Assembly: GCA_021647205.1 (NCBI GenBank)
Contig: JAKIVD010000018.1
Span: 1-64,000, forward strand
Length of the DNA: 64,000 bases
Source of the DNA: Bacteroidales bacterium
Lineage (GTDB): Bacteria; Bacteroidota; Bacteroidia; Bacteroidales; F082
Direction of reading: 5' to 3'
The position numbers and the translations under genes are program-made. Positions 1 to 9,073 of this stretch are shown here, in pieces. Numbering within the stretch: position 1 is the first letter of the stretch; each line of letters opens with the position of its first letter. The notes below the pieces were generated by a model. It saw nothing but the letters and a program-made list of their open reading frames with translations. It did not search any database and was not told the DNA's origin.

Positions 1-551
1 ACTAGAAGGAATGAACAACAAAATAAAAGTACTCAAAAGAAAGGCTTACGGGTACAGGGACATGGAATATTTCAAACTTAAAATCTATAATTTGCACTAT
101 GCTAAGTATCCATTATTGTGATGAACCAAAATAAAAAGAAAGTACAGCCATGATATTCCACGTTTGCATCCGGATTGACATTTAAACCAGCACGCGAAAA
201 ATTCACGCGCCAGCATTATGGCAGAAACAACCAACATCAGCCCAATCATCGACAAGCTGAGTGGGACAAGGTGGCAGATGTTGTGATCGAAGGTGAAATG
301 CCCCAAAAACGACAAGGTAAAAGTACTGCTTTCGCAATGCATAGCAACAACTACAGTTGCCGGGACCGGCAATATCAGGAGGCTCCGGCACAGCGGTAAA
401 AACCGCAAAACCTGCTGTTGTGAAAAATCCGGTTGTGATAAGGATGGTTTAATGAAACAGATTATAATAAACAGTCAAAAGTTCAATTCCGCAATATCCC
501 ATTAATAAAGGACTAAGGCAATAAAATCATAACAAAACTTGTCGATTGAAA
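1..551. other. Left-edge region without a convincing gene
   Basis: I see no well-supported gene here. A minus-strand frame of about 100 codons (97-408) contains one or two hydrophobic stretches, but it opens on TTG, has no recognisable domain, and competes with other open frames on both strands of the same bases. The left edge may be the remnant of an older gene. No tRNA, strong hairpin or insertion-sequence end was recognised. Confidence 0.4.
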
Positions 552-1787
552 TTACTCCTGCTTAAGCTTTTTGTATATTTCCCACGGGAACATCTGCTCA
601 ACCAAAGATACCCTTTTTGGCAATTCCCCTTTAAGGCTTATGCAATATACATGCTTAGGGTTGTATTTTTGAGAAAAATATTTTAGGGCGGTATATTTTA
701 ATTGGCTTGCATTTAATTTTACTTCGATAGGAATAGCATCATCTGTCGTTGAAAGAATAAAGTCAATTTCTTTTTTGTCCATCGTCCGCCAGTGGTTAAT
801 GTTATTTTGCCCAAAATTTTTAATCAAATCTGAAAACACAGCGGTTTCAAATACATTGCCGTCAATACTTCCCGGGAGGTATTTTTGCGAGAGCATATTC
901 ATCAATCCGGTATCATAAAAAAAGATTTTCGGGGTTTTAAACAATTCAGATCTGATGTTCCCCGAAAAAGGATGGATGAGCTTAAGTACATAAGTCTGTT
1001 GAAGGATAAACAAATAGTCTTCAACTGTTTGTCGTGCAATCTTTGTGGTGTTGGCGAGTTCCAATACATTTAGCAATTGTCCTGTTTGATTTGCAAGAAC
1101 ATGGAGCAATTTATTAAACTTGTCGATGTGCCTGATATTGGCCAAATCTCTTATATCGCCTTTAACGTAGGTATCGATAATCTGTTGCAGATATTTTTCT
1201 TTAACTTTAATATTTTTTGTCAAAACAATTTTAGGATAGCCACCAAACAACACATATTCCCTGTATAAATTGTTTAATTCATCAATTAGGATATCATTAT
1301 CTATTCTCTTTTTCAGATTATATTTTTGTTGCTTAAACCAAAGAAACTCTTCAAAATCCAGCGGAAATAATTCAAAACTTACTGTTCTTCCTACCAGTGT
1401 ATCTTTAAACTTACTTTTAATCTCGAAACTGGAAGAACCGGATACTATTAATTTAATTTCCTGATGATGATCATGCGTAAGTTTCAAAAAAGACGAGGGA
1501 TTTGATAGGTATTGTATTTCATCGACAAACAGATACGTTTTTTGATCGTATTTAGCCAGTCCCTTTTGTTTCAAATAAGCTATTACAGTATCGATACCCT
1601 TTTCAAACAACGATTTAAACCTGCTGTCCTCAAGGTCAAAGTAATACCAGTTTTCTTTCGGAAGATCATTTTGCAGAATCTTCATCAAAGAAGTTTTGCC
1701 GGTTTGTCTGGCACCGTGTATTACAATAATATCAGTAGATTCAATAAAAGAACGAATACCTGATAATAATTTTCTGTTAAACAGCAT
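552..1787 (-). CDS. AAA ATPase with C-terminal DUF4143 domain
   Basis: This is a 411-residue protein of the ATP-binding/DUF4143 family. The N-terminal AAA module has Walker A GARQTGKTS at residues 25-33 and Walker B LFVDEIQ at about 86-92. The C-terminal DUF4143 region carries a PD-(D/E)xK-like pattern (EIDF ... IEVK). Cellular roles of the family are poorly known; it is abundant and variable in Bacteroidota and behaves like an accessory gene. I start at the ATG at 1787; two codons upstream there is only TTG. A TAACTTTG -7 box and a palindrome lie just upstream (1815-1841), suggesting autoregulation. A second family member sits at 61578-62705 in this window. The family call is sure; the function is unknown. 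Confidence 0.88.
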   Translation of the reverse strand: MLFNRKLLSGIRSFIESTDIIVIHGARQTGKTSLMKILQNDLPKENWYYFDLEDSRFKSLFEKGIDTVIAYLKQKGLAKYDQKTYLFVDEIQYLSNPSSFLKLTHDHHQEIKLIVSGSSSFEIKSKFKDTLVGRTVSFELFPLDFEEFLWFKQQKYNLKKRIDNDILIDELNNLYREYVLFGGYPKIVLTKNIKVKEKYLQQIIDTYVKGDIRDLANIRHIDKFNKLLHVLANQTGQLLNVLELANTTKIARQTVEDYLFILQQTYVLKLIHPFSGNIRSELFKTPKIFFYDTGLMNMLSQKYLPGSIDGNVFETAVFSDLIKNFGQNNINHWRTMDKKEIDFILSTTDDAIPIEVKLNASQLKYTALKYFSQKYNPKHVYCISLKGELPKRVSLVEQMFPWEIYKKLKQE

Positions 1788-1814
1788 ATTCAATGTTTTG
1801 CTATATGTACCTTA

Positions 1815-1841
1815 CATTATATTTAATATAATGCAAAGTTA
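1815..1841 (-). promoter_or_regulatory. Promoter with palindrome at the start site
   Basis: Reading on the minus strand, a TAACTTTG box (1834-1841, matching TAnnTTTG) is followed immediately by a palindrome with perfect 9-bp arms CATTATATT/AATATAATG around one central base (1815-1833). The palindrome covers the expected transcription start, so it looks like an operator for the DUF4143 ATPase. The operator role is inferred; the sequence symmetry is seen. Confidence 0.5.
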
Positions 1842-1950
1842 AAAAAGATTTCATGTTTTACAAATTCTATTTAACCTTGCTTTTATATTGACTTGAAAGC
1901 TCCCGGATAACAAAACGATAAATTCATCCCCGGACCGCAATCATCTGAAA

Positions 1951-2904
1951 TCATGCTTTTCCCCTCCACTCTTCGTCATATTTTCGGTCCCAAAAATCTT
2001 TGGAAAACTGTTCGGAATCTGACAGTCTGCGGCTTGGGCCGGAAGTATAGCTAAACCCGCCACCACCGCTACTGCCAAAGCCTTCCGATAAGGATAAAAA
2101 CAAATACACAATGCCAAATATTACACCGATAATTCCCCAAAAAATACCGGCGACAAAACCGACAATCGCTACGCAGGTGTAATAAATTACCCTGACAATT
2201 CCCCAGAAACCGTAGCTTGAAAAATACTGGAACCAGAAAAACAACAAACCGATTAATCCAACAACAGAAACAGACCATAAATACCAGGGTATCCATCCCC
2301 CGGCTTCCGGAAACCACCAGAGTTTTGTAACAAACAAAGCCTGCAGCACATCTTCGCGCGAATACAAATAAACCACCGAAAACAAGGCACCTACAAAAGC
2401 CATAAAATAAGGGAGTTTCCCGTATTCGTATTCTGCGCCATCCCAATAAACCAATCCGTCAATAAACCTTCCAATGGCCATTAAAATCCAAATGACAAAA
2501 ACAGCACCCAATGTGATTGCCCAAAAAATGCCTGTTCGCCAGTTGACATATTTATTCAGGAAATCGCGAATAATTGTTGCCGTATTGCCGAGCTGCATAT
2601 TCGAAACCCTTTCTAAATTCGGGATACGATGGCCGGTCAGATAATTTGCATTTACAAAAGCTGTTTTTCCGTTATATGTAAACGGAATCCATTCGATGAG
2701 TATATAATTGACAGGTTTAATGGTGTCCCCCTTCGTAACTTTACCCAGTATTTTTGAATAGGCATTTGGTGATTCCCTTACATTTAACGTATTGCTTTTA
2801 ACGGTGTAAATTAAAGTAGTGTCGCTGCTTCTTTTAAAAAAACTACAAGATGTACTGAACAATAACAGAATAATCACCGGAAATAGAAAATTAATTTTTA
2901 TCAT
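1951..2904 (-). CDS. SH3-domain lipoprotein with several membrane segments
   Basis: This 317-residue protein begins with a lipoprotein signal (lipobox FSTSC, Cys about residue 20), followed by a bacterial SH3 domain (about 30-90; the LNVRESP motif is typical of SH3b). It then has about five hydrophobic segments between residues 128 and 290, and a Gly/Ser-rich tail with charged residues. SH3b domains usually bind peptidoglycan or peptides, so the N terminus is expected in the periplasm. The combination of a lipid anchor and several membrane helices is unusual, and the first helix may instead be an uncleaved anchor. It stands alone between the two ATPase genes. I do not recognise a specific function. 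Confidence 0.7.
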   Translation of the reverse strand: MIKINFLFPVIILLLFSTSCSFFKRSSDTTLIYTVKSNTLNVRESPNAYSKILGKVTKGDTIKPVNYILIEWIPFTYNGKTAFVNANYLTGHRIPNLERVSNMQLGNTATIIRDFLNKYVNWRTGIFWAITLGAVFVIWILMAIGRFIDGLVYWDGAEYEYGKLPYFMAFVGALFSVVYLYSREDVLQALFVTKLWWFPEAGGWIPWYLWSVSVVGLIGLLFFWFQYFSSYGFWGIVRVIYYTCVAIVGFVAGIFWGIIGVIFGIVYLFLSLSEGFGSSGGGGFSYTSGPSRRLSDSEQFSKDFWDRKYDEEWRGKA

Positions 2905-3000
2905 ATTCTTTGTTTAAACAATATTTGAAAACCATAACCAATCAGCGTCAAAAAAAAGCTGACGCAGGTTTACGCTGAAAAGTTCAGATAATCTTGTTCT

Positions 3001-3032
3001 GACCCGCCGGGTTTTTCTCAACCCGGCGGGTC
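3001..3032 (-). terminator. GC-rich hairpin after the AAA gene
   Basis: Perfect 13-bp arms GACCCGCCGGGTT/AACCCGGCGGGTC with a 6-base loop lie 10 bases past the stop of the AAA gene. There is no U-run on the minus strand, so it may stabilise the 3' end or pause RNA polymerase rather than act as a standard intrinsic terminator. Confidence 0.5.
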
Positions 3033-3041
3033 GGAGAAAAA

Positions 3042-5774
3042 CTAATTCCCATACTTAAACCCCAAGCCGACATTACGGGCTTTTGTACCAAGCTGAAACT
3101 CCTGCACATCTTCCAAAATCAAAGTGGCCATGGCTTTTTTGGTTCTTTGTGCTTTGGCCAAAGATGCCATTCTCAGTTCCTGATTCCGGTAGGATTTTTC
3201 TACCATTTTACGCACCGAGCGGGCATTGCCAAAAAATTTATCGCGGCCGGCATACAAAGCTGCCAAATATGTTTGGATATGTTCGGAGGCCTCTTTATTA
3301 GGTTTTAAGCCTTTTTCGGAAAGCATCCGTTTGGCAATGATAAAAAGGTCCTTTTCAGAAAAATCTTCGAACTTAAAACTGCGGTCGAAACGCGACTGCA
3401 GGCCGGGATTGGATTCGAGAAAACGTTCCATATTATCGGGGTAGCCGGCAACGATTAAGCCAAACTCCTTGCGCTTGTCTTCCATTTGTTTGATGAGGGT
3501 GGCGATGGCTTTTTTTCCAAAACCATCGTTATGACCCTCTGTCAGCGAATAAGCTTCGTCAATAAACAAAATACCGCCCTGTGCTTTTTTGATTAAGTCC
3601 ATGGTTTTAATCGAGGTCTGCCCGACATATCCGGCCACCAAATCACTGCCATCTGCATCAATCAGATGTCCCCTTTCGAGCAAACCGAGGGCTTTGTAAA
3701 ACTTGCCCATAATTCGGGCGACCGTGGTTTTTCCCGTTCCGGGATTGCCGGTAAACACAGAGTGCATCGAAAAAACCTTCAGCAAATCGCGGCCCATTTC
3801 GTGGTAATATCTGGCCAGTTTAACCATATCGCTCACTTCCTGCTTGATGGCGTCCAGGCCGGTTAAAGCATCCAGTTCGGACTGTGCTTCTTTGAGCAGT
3901 TCGACGTCGATGGGCAGCTTGATGTTTTTTTTGTCTTTGGAAACCCCGATGTCCTCGATGTCCTCTTCCTGAATTTCCGACAATTGTTTTTTCGTCAGTG
4001 TTTCGGGAATATGTTCTTTCATCAGGCGAATGCCGAGGTTCATCTTGGCTTCATCAACCATGGCATGGGCAAAGCGGGCATTGCCAAAAGTTCGGTCACG
4101 TTTCCGGTAGGCAGCGGTAACGGCTTTTTGTATGCGTTTTCTGGCCGCAGACGAAAGTGTGACGTCCCGCTCACGGGTGGCAAATTCTGCAATTTGAAGC
4201 AATTCGTCCGGTGTGTAATCTTCAAAATGAAAATGATTGCGGAAACGGGATTTCAGGCCGGGATTTGAATTGATGAACGCCTCCATCTCTTTGGGATAAC
4301 CGGCCACCATGATGGCGATATCGCCTTCACCATCACTCATTTCGGTAATCAGGGCAGCAACAGATTCGGGACCAAAATCGTTGCCGCCATCGGCCTTAAA
4401 AAGCATGTAGGCTTCATCAATAAACAAAATTCCACCCCGCGCTTTCTTGATGGCTTTCTTGGTTTCGGTACCCGTTTGACGGACAAAACCGGAAATCAAA
4501 TCGCTGGCTTCAACGGTGTGCACATGTCCTTTGGAAAGCAAACCGATGGCATGGTAAATTTTACCCAAAAGTTTAACCACCGTTGTTTTTCCCGTTCCGG
4601 GATTTCCGGTAAAAACGGCATGCAGCGAGATTTCTTCGTCTTCCTCAAAACCCCTTTCCTCGCGTATTTGCAAAAAGCTGAGGTAATCCACATACTCCCT
4701 GATTTTGGTTTTGATATTTTCAAGGCCAATCAGTTTGTCCAGTTCACCCAGAATTTCTTCCAGCGGCCGGTCGTCAATGACAATTTCAGCGGCTTCGGTT
4801 TTTTCTTCTTTTTCTTTCGGCTCTTCTTTTTTATCGTTTTCAGTCGATTCTGTTTCACTGCTTTCTTCCGGTTTTTCTACCGTTGCCCCACGCAGGCTGG
4901 GTTGAAACTGCGACAGCACATCCTCGTTCAGCAAAGCTTCGTAATCGCTGATGCGCTCAACAAATTCCTGACCGATACTAAAAGGGATGATGCCGACCAC
5001 CGTATCCATAAAAACAACTTCCATGGTGTAATGGTCTTCCGACCACGAACCCGCATCTTTACCTCCCCAGCCGGCACTGATTGTAAAGGTCTCTCCCTCA
5101 TTTTCCTTTGGACTTATCCTTGTCATGCTATCGCTCGAACCGATTAATAGTCCGGTATCGTCGTAGATGTTGAAGAAAAGCTCGCACAGCCATTCGTCGG
5201 GCACTTGGTTTTTAAACCGCAACTCACCCATGATGTAGCGGCATTTGTTCACGTCAAACTTTTTGTAATAGGTGCGCTCATCCACATCAATATCGCCCTG
5301 TGGCGCTTCGTAAGTGCGCAGGCTTATGGCCGTAAAATACTTGTTTTCCTCTGCGCTCACCAGTCCCTGGTCTTCAATATAAAAATCGGCCCTCCCCACC
5401 ATCTCATCATCAATAAAAGCCTCCCAAACGTACCAGCCCTCTTCCCAGAATTTGCCAAATTCTTTATTTCCGTAACCATAATTATAGGTGATGATGTTTT
5501 CGTCTGCTAAAATATCAAGTGTCTTGGTTTCAGTACAATGCTCGGTGGTTTTAAGCCCGTCTTCAACAGAAAAAGCTTTTACAGTGACTTCCGCCTGCCA
5601 ATCTTTTTCATCAAATAATTTGTTGTAGAAGGCCAGTTCGACACTTAAGTAATTGATCTCCCAACGGTCGAAAACAGTTCTGTATTTTTTTACATCTCCC
5701 ACCACTTTGCTCCATGAGTAAGGACGCAGGCTTTTGAATTTGTAGTGCTTCGTTTTCTTGCTTTTACCAAACAT
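3042..5774 (-). CDS. Tandem CbxX/SpoVK-type AAA ATPase
   Basis: A 910-residue protein with two CbxX-family AAA modules. Walker A GNPGTGKT occurs at about residues 390-397 and again at about 673-680; each is followed by a GGILFIDEAY Walker B. Between them is the characteristic VAGY ... NPGL ... RF sequence. About 330 N-terminal residues form a separate, beta-rich region rich in acidic and aromatic residues with no domain I can name, then a Glu/Lys-rich linker (about 300-340). CbxX proteins are hexameric remodelling ATPases; the best known activates red-type RuBisCO, but there is no RuBisCO here, so the target is unknown and probably recognised by the N-terminal part. The longer frame opens on TTG, so I chose the ATG at 5774 (MFGKSKK). 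Confidence 0.85.
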   Translation of the reverse strand: MFGKSKKTKHYKFKSLRPYSWSKVVGDVKKYRTVFDRWEINYLSVELAFYNKLFDEKDWQAEVTVKAFSVEDGLKTTEHCTETKTLDILADENIITYNYGYGNKEFGKFWEEGWYVWEAFIDDEMVGRADFYIEDQGLVSAEENKYFTAISLRTYEAPQGDIDVDERTYYKKFDVNKCRYIMGELRFKNQVPDEWLCELFFNIYDDTGLLIGSSDSMTRISPKENEGETFTISAGWGGKDAGSWSEDHYTMEVVFMDTVVGIIPFSIGQEFVERISDYEALLNEDVLSQFQPSLRGATVEKPEESSETESTENDKKEEPKEKEEKTEAAEIVIDDRPLEEILGELDKLIGLENIKTKIREYVDYLSFLQIREERGFEEDEEISLHAVFTGNPGTGKTTVVKLLGKIYHAIGLLSKGHVHTVEASDLISGFVRQTGTETKKAIKKARGGILFIDEAYMLFKADGGNDFGPESVAALITEMSDGEGDIAIMVAGYPKEMEAFINSNPGLKSRFRNHFHFEDYTPDELLQIAEFATRERDVTLSSAARKRIQKAVTAAYRKRDRTFGNARFAHAMVDEAKMNLGIRLMKEHIPETLTKKQLSEIQEEDIEDIGVSKDKKNIKLPIDVELLKEAQSELDALTGLDAIKQEVSDMVKLARYYHEMGRDLLKVFSMHSVFTGNPGTGKTTVARIMGKFYKALGLLERGHLIDADGSDLVAGYVGQTSIKTMDLIKKAQGGILFIDEAYSLTEGHNDGFGKKAIATLIKQMEDKRKEFGLIVAGYPDNMERFLESNPGLQSRFDRSFKFEDFSEKDLFIIAKRMLSEKGLKPNKEASEHIQTYLAALYAGRDKFFGNARSVRKMVEKSYRNQELRMASLAKAQRTKKAMATLILEDVQEFQLGTKARNVGLGFKYGN

Positions 5775-5949
5775 TAATCCGGTCTTTGAAAAGATAAACC
5801 CCAAACAAATGTAAGGATTGCCGTCCAACAACGTGAAAACGAAAGCAATTTGTAGTCATTCTAAATGAGAGCAACACACAGTAATGTATTGATGAAGCAA
5901 ATGAAATTAAAAAGAAATGTAGCGCTATATTGCTGTTGCGAATTGCATA

Positions 5950-6288
5950 TCAGGCCAGTTTAACCCCGTTGGCCACTTTCCGCTCGGGAACGGCCAGTAC
6001 CACCGAATTGTCATCCTGCACAAAGCCGGTAATCAGGCATTCGGAAATAAAAGGTCCGATTTGTTTTTTGGGGAAATTCACTACCCCGATGATTTGCTTT
6101 CCCAATAATTGCTCTTTGGTGTACAAAGCGGTCAGTTGGGCGCTGGATTTTTTAAGACCTGTTTCAGGGCCAAAATCCACGGTAATTTTGTAGGCGGGTT
6201 TACGGGCTTCGGGGAAATCCTCAACAGCAACAATGGTCCCCGTTCGCAGTTCTACTTTTTGGAAGTCGTTCCAGGTGATTGGTGGCAT
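5950..6288 (-). CDS. csaA: CsaA-type tRNA-binding domain protein
   Basis: A 112-residue protein made entirely of one tRNA-binding (OB-fold) domain, as in CsaA. Recognisable stretches are [10 protein letters not shown] near the N terminus, the central [12 protein letters not shown] and the C-terminal [16 protein letters not shown]. CsaA is a small cytosolic dimer with tRNA-binding and chaperone-like activity described in Bacillus. Its length matches the family exactly and the ATG start needs no change. It is a single gene just downstream, on the same strand, of a tRNA gene. The family identification is firm; its physiological role is not. Confidence 0.93.
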   Translation of the reverse strand: MPPITWNDFQKVELRTGTIVAVEDFPEARKPAYKITVDFGPETGLKKSSAQLTALYTKEQLLGKQIIGVVNFPKKQIGPFISECLITGFVQDDNSVVLAVPERKVANGVKLA

Positions 6289-6350
6289 TGGGTTTTCGGT
6301 TTGATCCCGATAATTATCGGGACCGGGCTAACTGATACAGCATTCTTTTG

Positions 6351-6423
6351 AGCCTTCCATGGGACTCGAACCCACGACCTGCTCATTACGAGTGAGCTGC
6401 TCTACCAACTGAGCTAAGAAGGC
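6351..6423 (-). tRNA. tRNA-Thr (anticodon CGT)
   Basis: Read on the minus strand, the bases fold into a full cloverleaf. The acceptor stem is GCCTTCT with GGAAGGC (one G-T pair), the D-arm contains AGCTCAGTTGGTAGAGC, the anticodon stem GCTCA/TGAGC holds the loop CTCGTAA, and the T-arm contains GTTCGAGTC. The anticodon is CGT, reading ACG (Thr). The discriminator base is T and no CCA is encoded. Spans 73 bases. Confidence 0.95.
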
Positions 6424-6508
6424 ATTGTGAGGCACTGCTGCCTGACGGGCGGCAAAGATAGGGGTTTTGGGTAAATTTGCAAGAAAAGAGTTGAAAGGGT
6501 TTTGTCTG

Positions 6509-6542
6509 AAAAAAAGCTGTCCGCATAAAGCGCACAGCTTTT
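6509..6542 (-). terminator. Intrinsic terminator
   Basis: On the minus strand the arms AAAAGCTGT and ACAGCTTTT, with inner CGC/GCG pairs, form a hairpin followed by a run of U. It lies 24 bases after the stop of the exported-protein gene starting at 7381. Confidence 0.75.
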
Positions 6543-6565
6543 CAATTTTCTTTTTAATACATGTA

Positions 6566-7381
6566 TTAAGCCAGCCGCCTCCTGTAACGGACAACAATGA
6601 AAGCCCCGATTAACAATACGCCAAGAATAATAGCCCAGTCGGAGACAGGAACCGGAGGGGGCAATGAGGTGATTGCCTGGCCTCCGAGAACAAAGGTCGA
6701 ACCGATGGAACCGTTAATATCGGAAACAGCCGTACTGTTTAATGTAACTTCAACAATTGTTGTTCCGGGAAGGGTTCTGTTTACACCTATGCTTCCATAG
6801 GGCGTTCCGCTCGCCAGGTCAGCATAAATGGCAATGCCCGTCGGAGAGCCTGCAGGGTAAGACTGGTTAATGGTGCCATAGGGCGTTTCTACCGCAAATA
6901 ACTCCCAGAGTTTAACATCTGTATTTGGGTTTGAAGTAAATTGTCTCACCTTCAGTACCGCAGAAGTTATGGGTGGTGTAATACCATAGCCGGACAGATT
7001 GCTCAGGTCGAACGCATGAAAATTCCGAAAAAACTGACCTTCAAAGATACTGTAACCGGCAATATAATTGTATACAGACGGGTTGTGGTGTCCGGCATCA
7101 TCAAACCAACCCTGGTTGAGGCTGGGTACTGCAATACCGTTTAAAACAAGTACATTGGAAGGATCATTGGTTGAAAACCCGAAAATATAATCATCTTCGG
7201 CCAAAATACCGACAGTAATAGTATTGCCCTCTTCCCCACTATTGTGTTTATTTGGATAGGGGAGACCGTTAGGCAATGTTGAACCCAACATGTTCTGGGC
7301 ATGTATAAATTGTAAGGTAAATAACCCCATGAGCAATAACATGCCAATTTTCCTTAGGGGAACCATAATGTTTCTTCTCAT
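6566..7381 (-). CDS. Exported protein with IPTL/PEP-CTERM-like tail (copy 1)
   Basis: A 271-residue protein with an N-terminal signal peptide (hydrophobic core about 12-27, AQN cleavage region). The beta-rich body has no domain I recognise. The C-terminal tail of about 28 residues has three parts: a PVSDWAI motif, a hydrophobic span, and a basic end RYRRRLA. This layout resembles IPTL-CTERM and PEP-CTERM sorting signals, which anchor proteins until a sortase-like membrane protease removes the tail. The next gene upstream (7575-8357) ends in an almost identical tail, also at DNA level. No sortase candidate lies in the window. Surface or membrane attachment is inferred; the function of the body is unknown. 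Confidence 0.75.
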   Translation of the reverse strand: MRRNIMVPLRKIGMLLLMGLFTLQFIHAQNMLGSTLPNGLPYPNKHNSGEEGNTITVGILAEDDYIFGFSTNDPSNVLVLNGIAVPSLNQGWFDDAGHHNPSVYNYIAGYSIFEGQFFRNFHAFDLSNLSGYGITPPITSAVLKVRQFTSNPNTDVKLWELFAVETPYGTINQSYPAGSPTGIAIYADLASGTPYGSIGVNRTLPGTTIVEVTLNSTAVSDINGSIGSTFVLGGQAITSLPPPVPVSDWAIILGVLLIGAFIVVRYRRRLA

Positions 7382-7522
7382 TGTTAAACTTTTAATTAAT
7401 GAAGTAATCTGTTAACTAATACCGAACAATAATACAACAACTTATTTAAATCAGCAAGAACTTATCGTATGGCTGCTGGCTCAGGTATGTATATGAGTTT
7501 GGCGGGATTATCAAAAATAAAA

Positions 7523-7551
7523 AAAGCCATCCGCTACGGGCGGATAGCTTT
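7523..7551 (-). terminator. Intrinsic terminator
   Basis: Minus-strand hairpin: arms AAAGCTATCCGC and GCGGATGGCTTT (one wobble) around a 5-base loop, followed by a U-run. It lies just after the stop of the 7575-8357 gene and separates the two tail-bearing genes. Confidence 0.7.
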
Positions 7552-7574
7552 TGCATACTCTTTTTAATGTGGGT

Positions 7575-8357
7575 TTACGCCAGCCTTCTCCTGTAACGGA
7601 CAACAATGAAAGCCCCGATTAACATGACGCCCAAAATAATGGCCCAGTTGGAAACAGGGATTTGGTTCTGTGTGGTACCTGTGACTACGAGGTTATCAAT
7701 AAAGGGGCCTTTAAAATTATTATATATTTCATCCCCGGTGTCAAAATAAAACTCAAGGTAAACTTTTTGGTGGTTGCCATAATTAGGTATGGAAAAAGAT
7801 TGTAAGTGCCAACTGTTTTGTGCTACCGGATTAACATAAAATACCTCCATCACATTGAAAGATTCATCATAAACAGTTAAATATGTAAGGTCCCAAAAAG
7901 GATAATTGTTTTCACCCTCGTAATAAAACATAAAAGACACATTAAAAGCTTGGCCGGATACATCAATTAACGGAGAAGTGGCCATGCCCCAGTTCCATCC
8001 ACAATCAAAGTCAACGCCATTGTTGTAATTAAGGCTGTAATCGGCTGAAAAGAATCCGGGGGGGGTGGGTGTGGCATCCACCGCCCACTCACAAGCCGTT
8101 CCGTTTCCACCACCAGACCAGCCCGGAGGGAAGATCGGCCCATAGCTATCAAAATTCTCTGAATAGATGAGCGTTCCGGTTCCGTTTACGCCTCTTTCAA
8201 TGTTGTCGGTCTGTCCTGCTGCAGGTTTGAAATTTTCAATGATTGCCCGGTACTTTTCCGAGCCAATTTGACTTGTTCGTTTTTGTTGTTGTGCAAACAG
8301 CAAGGAAGAGGAAGCAGCAAAAACCAAAACCAAAAAAACGTAAAATAATTTTCTCAT
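7575..8357 (-). CDS. Exported protein with IPTL/PEP-CTERM-like tail (copy 2)
   Basis: A 260-residue protein with a clear signal peptide (SSSLLFAQ at the cleavage region). The beta-rich body, about residues 60-225, has the look of a lectin-like or MAM/jelly-roll fold (aromatic-rich, GTLIYSENFDSYG start, FDTGDEIYNN), though I cannot name the family firmly. The tail has PVSNWAI, a hydrophobic span and RYRRRLA, nearly identical to copy 1. The bodies of the two proteins are not obviously similar, so the tail seems to be a shared sorting module. It probably has its own transcript: its own terminator lies downstream and a 300-bp region upstream. Confidence 0.75.
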   Translation of the reverse strand: MRKLFYVFLVLVFAASSSLLFAQQQKRTSQIGSEKYRAIIENFKPAAGQTDNIERGVNGTGTLIYSENFDSYGPIFPPGWSGGGNGTACEWAVDATPTPPGFFSADYSLNYNNGVDFDCGWNWGMATSPLIDVSGQAFNVSFMFYYEGENNYPFWDLTYLTVYDESFNVMEVFYVNPVAQNSWHLQSFSIPNYGNHQKVYLEFYFDTGDEIYNNFKGPFIDNLVVTGTTQNQIPVSNWAIILGVMLIGAFIVVRYRRRLA

Positions 8358-8655
8358 GATTATAATTTAATTTATACAAATTTTGTTTGAATCGAGTGCA
8401 AAGTAACAAAATATGAGGCCAAAAGTCAAGAACTTGTTGTACGCCTAAGTGTTAGGCGTACAAATTAATTTTTAACCCACGGGTTATCAGGTCGTTAAAA
8501 ATTTGTGGTTTTAAGCCGTAAAGGCTTAGAAATACAAAACCAGGGGTTTAGGCTGTTTTTCACCCGGGAGTTTTCACACCAACAGTTTAAAATAAAACCA
8601 TCTTTTCGACAACGAAATGAAAAAAATTACCAGCAAAATGCTCTTTTAAATTTAC
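8358..8655. other. Divergent intergenic region with palindromes
   Basis: No gene is seen. The region separates the tail-bearing protein gene (minus) from the HsmA-like gene (plus). It holds a perfect 12-bp inverted repeat TTGTACGCCTAA/TTAGGCGTACAA with a 3-base spacer at 8437-8463, and a smaller TAAGCC/GGCTTA hairpin near 8515-8530. Either could be an operator or a decayed repeat. Confidence 0.5.
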
Positions 8656-8663
8656 TATTTTTG
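8656..8663 (+). promoter_or_regulatory. -7 box for the HsmA-like gene
   Basis: TATTTTTG matches the Bacteroidota TAnnTTTG -7 element and lies 20 bases before the ATG at 8684. It overlaps the earlier GTG at 8663, which supports 8684 as the true start. Confidence 0.6.
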
Positions 8664-8683
8664 TGCTTGTAATTAACAACAGC

Positions 8684-9067
8684 ATGAATACATTTGTACT
8701 CACGGGCACCATCATTGTCTTTTTTGCTTTGACATTTTATACCCTTGGAATTGTGAAAGAGCAAAAGGGCAAAACAGTATCAAAATACGTTTTGCTTTTC
8801 CTGAGTCTGGGACTTGTGTTTGACATTTCAGCAACGGTGTTTATGATTGCCGGTTCTTCGGTCAGTGGCATCAGCCTGCACGGGGTGATTGGGTATTCCT
8901 CGCTGCTCGGGATGCTGATTGATAATTTTCTGCTTTGGCGCCTGCGTTTTCAGAAAGGCCTCAACACAGCCGTTCCAAATGGGGTTCACCTCTACTCGCG
9001 GTACGCCTATACCTGGTGGGTTATTGCTTTTGTTACCGGTGGTTTGCTGGTATACTTAAACAGATAA
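8684..9067 (+). CDS. HsmA-family small membrane protein
   Basis: A 127-residue integral membrane protein with four hydrophobic helices (about 5-22, 38-56, 66-84 and 108-125). The helix spacing, the FYTLG motif after helix one, FDISATVFM in helix two and the LHG in helix three fit the HsmA family of TIGR03987. No biochemical role is established for that family. I use the ATG at 8684 because a GTG seven codons upstream overlaps the -7 promoter box. It is a lone gene, convergent with the carbonic anhydrase gene only 6 bases away. Confidence 0.65.
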   Translation: MNTFVLTGTIIVFFALTFYTLGIVKEQKGKTVSKYVLLFLSLGLVFDISATVFMIAGSSVSGISLHGVIGYSSLLGMLIDNFLLWRLRFQKGLNTAVPNGVHLYSRYAYTWWVIAFVTGGLLVYLNR

Positions 9068-9073
9068 GCTTTT

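Noticed and set aside
97-408. Possible 103-residue membrane protein on the minus strand
   Set aside because: It opens on TTG, has no recognised domain or promoter, and other frames over the same bases are equally open.
4476-5147. Long plus-strand frame opposite the CbxX gene
   Set aside because: It is the mirror of a well-conserved AAA gene; the Phe-rich product has no domain.
6328-6597. Minus-strand frame over the tRNA gene
   Set aside because: It includes the whole tRNA-Thr and has no protein likeness.
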